DNA from: Haloarcula taiwanensis
Lineage (GTDB): Archaea > Halobacteriota > Halobacteria > Halobacteriales > Haloarculaceae
Direction: 5' to 3'
Assembly: GCA_002844335.1 (NCBI GenBank)
Contig: CP019154.1
Location: forward strand, 434,001 to 498,000
DNA length: 64,000 bases
Shown: positions 63,003 through 64,000 of the stretch, piece after piece
How positions within the stretch are numbered: the first letter of the stretch is position 1
Layout of the letters: every line of letters begins with the position of its first letter
Translations under genes and position numbers: made by a program
Notes under the pieces: generated by a model
Databases searched by the model: none
Told to the model about the DNA's origin: nothing
The model's input: the letters and a program-made list of their open reading frames with translations, nothing else

Positions 63003-63926
63003 TTAGGAAGTGGCTACTGCTGGCGCTTCTCCCCTGAGATATCCGCTGAGTGTCGTTAGAGAGTCACTACTGACACCGAATGCATCTATTTCGTTGGTCG
63101 CTGGCGTGTTATCGAATTTGAGTGACCGGTACTGGTCGGCACCCATCGGGAACCCGACACTTCCCAAGACAGAGAGCCCGACCTTCGCTAGTGGCATCGG
63201 AAGGGGGACGACGCTTACTGACGACCCCTCGGCATCGTACACCTGATTGGTCACGTCTCTGAGCGTCAGTACTTCCGGCCCACCGACCTCGTAGGTCTCG
63301 CCGACGTGGTCTTCGGATTCGATACTGTCGACGAGCATCGGCACGAGGTCACCGACCCAGATCGGCTGGAACGTCGTCTGTCTGCCGCCGCCGGGAAGCG
63401 GATACAGCGGGACACCCGGCGCGAACATCCCCTTGAGGCGCTTCGTGAAGGAGACAAACTCACCGCCCTCACCGAAGACGACCGACGGGCGGAAAATGGT
63501 CCAGTCCAGCGAAGACTCCGTAACAACCTGCTCAGCCTCTCCCTTCGACCGGATGTAGTGTGTGTCGCCGGTGGGGTCTGCACCCAGTGCGCTCAGCTGG
63601 ACGAACCGGTCGACGCCGTGCTCTTCTGCGGCCTGTACGCTGTTTTCCGTCCCGCCGAGATGAATGCGCTCGTGCATCTTGTCGCCGCCGTCCGGTTTGA
63701 ACAGGGGCGACAGTGCGACCAGATAATACACCGCGTCCTGATTTTCGAACGCGCTCTCGATACTCCCGTAGTCTGTGACGTCCCCGGAGACGGTTTCGAC
63801 ACCGTCTGGTAGTGTTGCGTCTTCTGGTGACCGAGACAGCGCAGTGACGGTGTGCCCTCGCTCGTCGAGCTCACGGCATAGGTGTTGTCCGATGAATCCG
63901 GTCCCGCCGACGACAAGTACATCCAT
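63003..63926 (-). CDS. NAD(P)-binding SDR, complex I NDUFA9-like
   Basis: 307 aa from the ATG at 63926. VVGGTGFIGQHLCRELDERG is the Rossmann motif; no catalytic YxxxK is evident (YIRSKGEAEQVV takes its place), as in atypical extended SDRs of the NDUFA9/NmrA-like group. Its enzymatic activity is uncertain. The preceding ATG at 63935 is also possible. Confidence 0.75.
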   Translation of the reverse strand: MDVLVVGGTGFIGQHLCRELDERGHTVTALSRSPEDATLPDGVETVSGDVTDYGSIESAFENQDAVYYLVALSPLFKPDGGDKMHERIHLGGTENSVQAAEEHGVDRFVQLSALGADPTGDTHYIRSKGEAEQVVTESSLDWTIFRPSVVFGEGGEFVSFTKRLKGMFAPGVPLYPLPGGGRQTTFQPIWVGDLVPMLVDSIESEDHVGETYEVGGPEVLTLRDVTNQVYDAEGSSVSVVPLPMPLAKVGLSVLGSVGFPMGADQYRSLKFDNTPATNEIDAFGVSSDSLTTLSGYLRGEAPAVATS

Positions 63927-64000
63927 GGACTCCAATACAGTTGGTAGAACCGTAAAGGTGAGCGTATTTATTTGATCGACGGGCCCGCAGTCCGGTCACT

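Noticed and set aside
1-64000. CRISPR arrays, rRNA genes, large tandem repeats
   Set aside because: None seen on reading through the window; no regularly spaced direct repeats were found.

Overview
The window is haloarchaeal chromosome. The proteins are strongly acidic and GC-rich, and it carries CetZ, sensory rhodopsin I with its transducer HtrI, archaeosine tRNA modification, F420 biosynthesis genes and Tat-dependent lipoproteins. The gene set, and an SQD1-type sulfoquinovose synthase inside an S-layer glycosylation cluster, point to Haloarcula or a close relative; the genus is an inference.

Host region 1 (1-13.6 kb): the 3' end of glmS, two hypothetical proteins, and a surface-glycan cluster. 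The cluster holds a polyprenyl-phosphate sugar transferase, a sugar-1-phosphate nucleotidyltransferase, a UDP-glucose 6-dehydrogenase, an STT3/AglB-like membrane protein with an aberrant catalytic motif, three NAD-dependent sugar epimerases/dehydratases (one a clear UDP-sulfoquinovose synthase homologue) and a Nudix hydrolase.

Provirus (about 13.71-30.75 kb): an element integrated at the 3' end of tRNA-Pro(CGG). It has a 15-bp att repeat at its ends and a second partial tRNA-end copy inside the right end. It encodes an FtsK/HerA-like packaging ATPase, two small membrane proteins, adjacent small and large major capsid protein candidates in the order known from SH1, SNJ1 and P23-77 (order Halopanivirales), further virion genes, a nuclease, a repressor/RHH switch and a tyrosine integrase. 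An A/T-rich cargo block (24.0-27.6 kb) carries a DUF3800 protein, a serine recombinase and a two-gene unit that I read as a Kiwa anti-phage system (kwaA-kwaB). Nearly all small genes are chained by 1-8 nt overlaps. An ORF that starts at the integrase stop codon would, in the excised circle, read through attP and end in a GTGA overlap with the first gene at the left end. The early operon is therefore probably completed only on circularisation.

Host region 2 (30.8-48.6 kb): a Tat lipoprotein, a CBS-domain protein, a deaminase, TrmY, a large lipoprotein with an NLP-like HWHDWE motif, a Nudix hydrolase, the archaeosine genes tgtA, arcS and raSEA (with a dehydratase and an alginate-lyase-like lipoprotein between them), VanZ, a ModE-type regulator and a tungstate-type ABC transporter (tupA-tupB-tupC).

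Host region 3 (49-64 kb): purine genes (purQ, purS, purU, purC), a GAF response regulator with a RecA-like partner, a Na+/Ca2+ exchanger, cofH, cofG, sopI-htrI, cofC, a one-TM secreted protein, cetZ1 and a nucleoside-diphosphate-sugar epimerase-like protein. The cetZ-(TM protein)-cofC genes overlap end to start.
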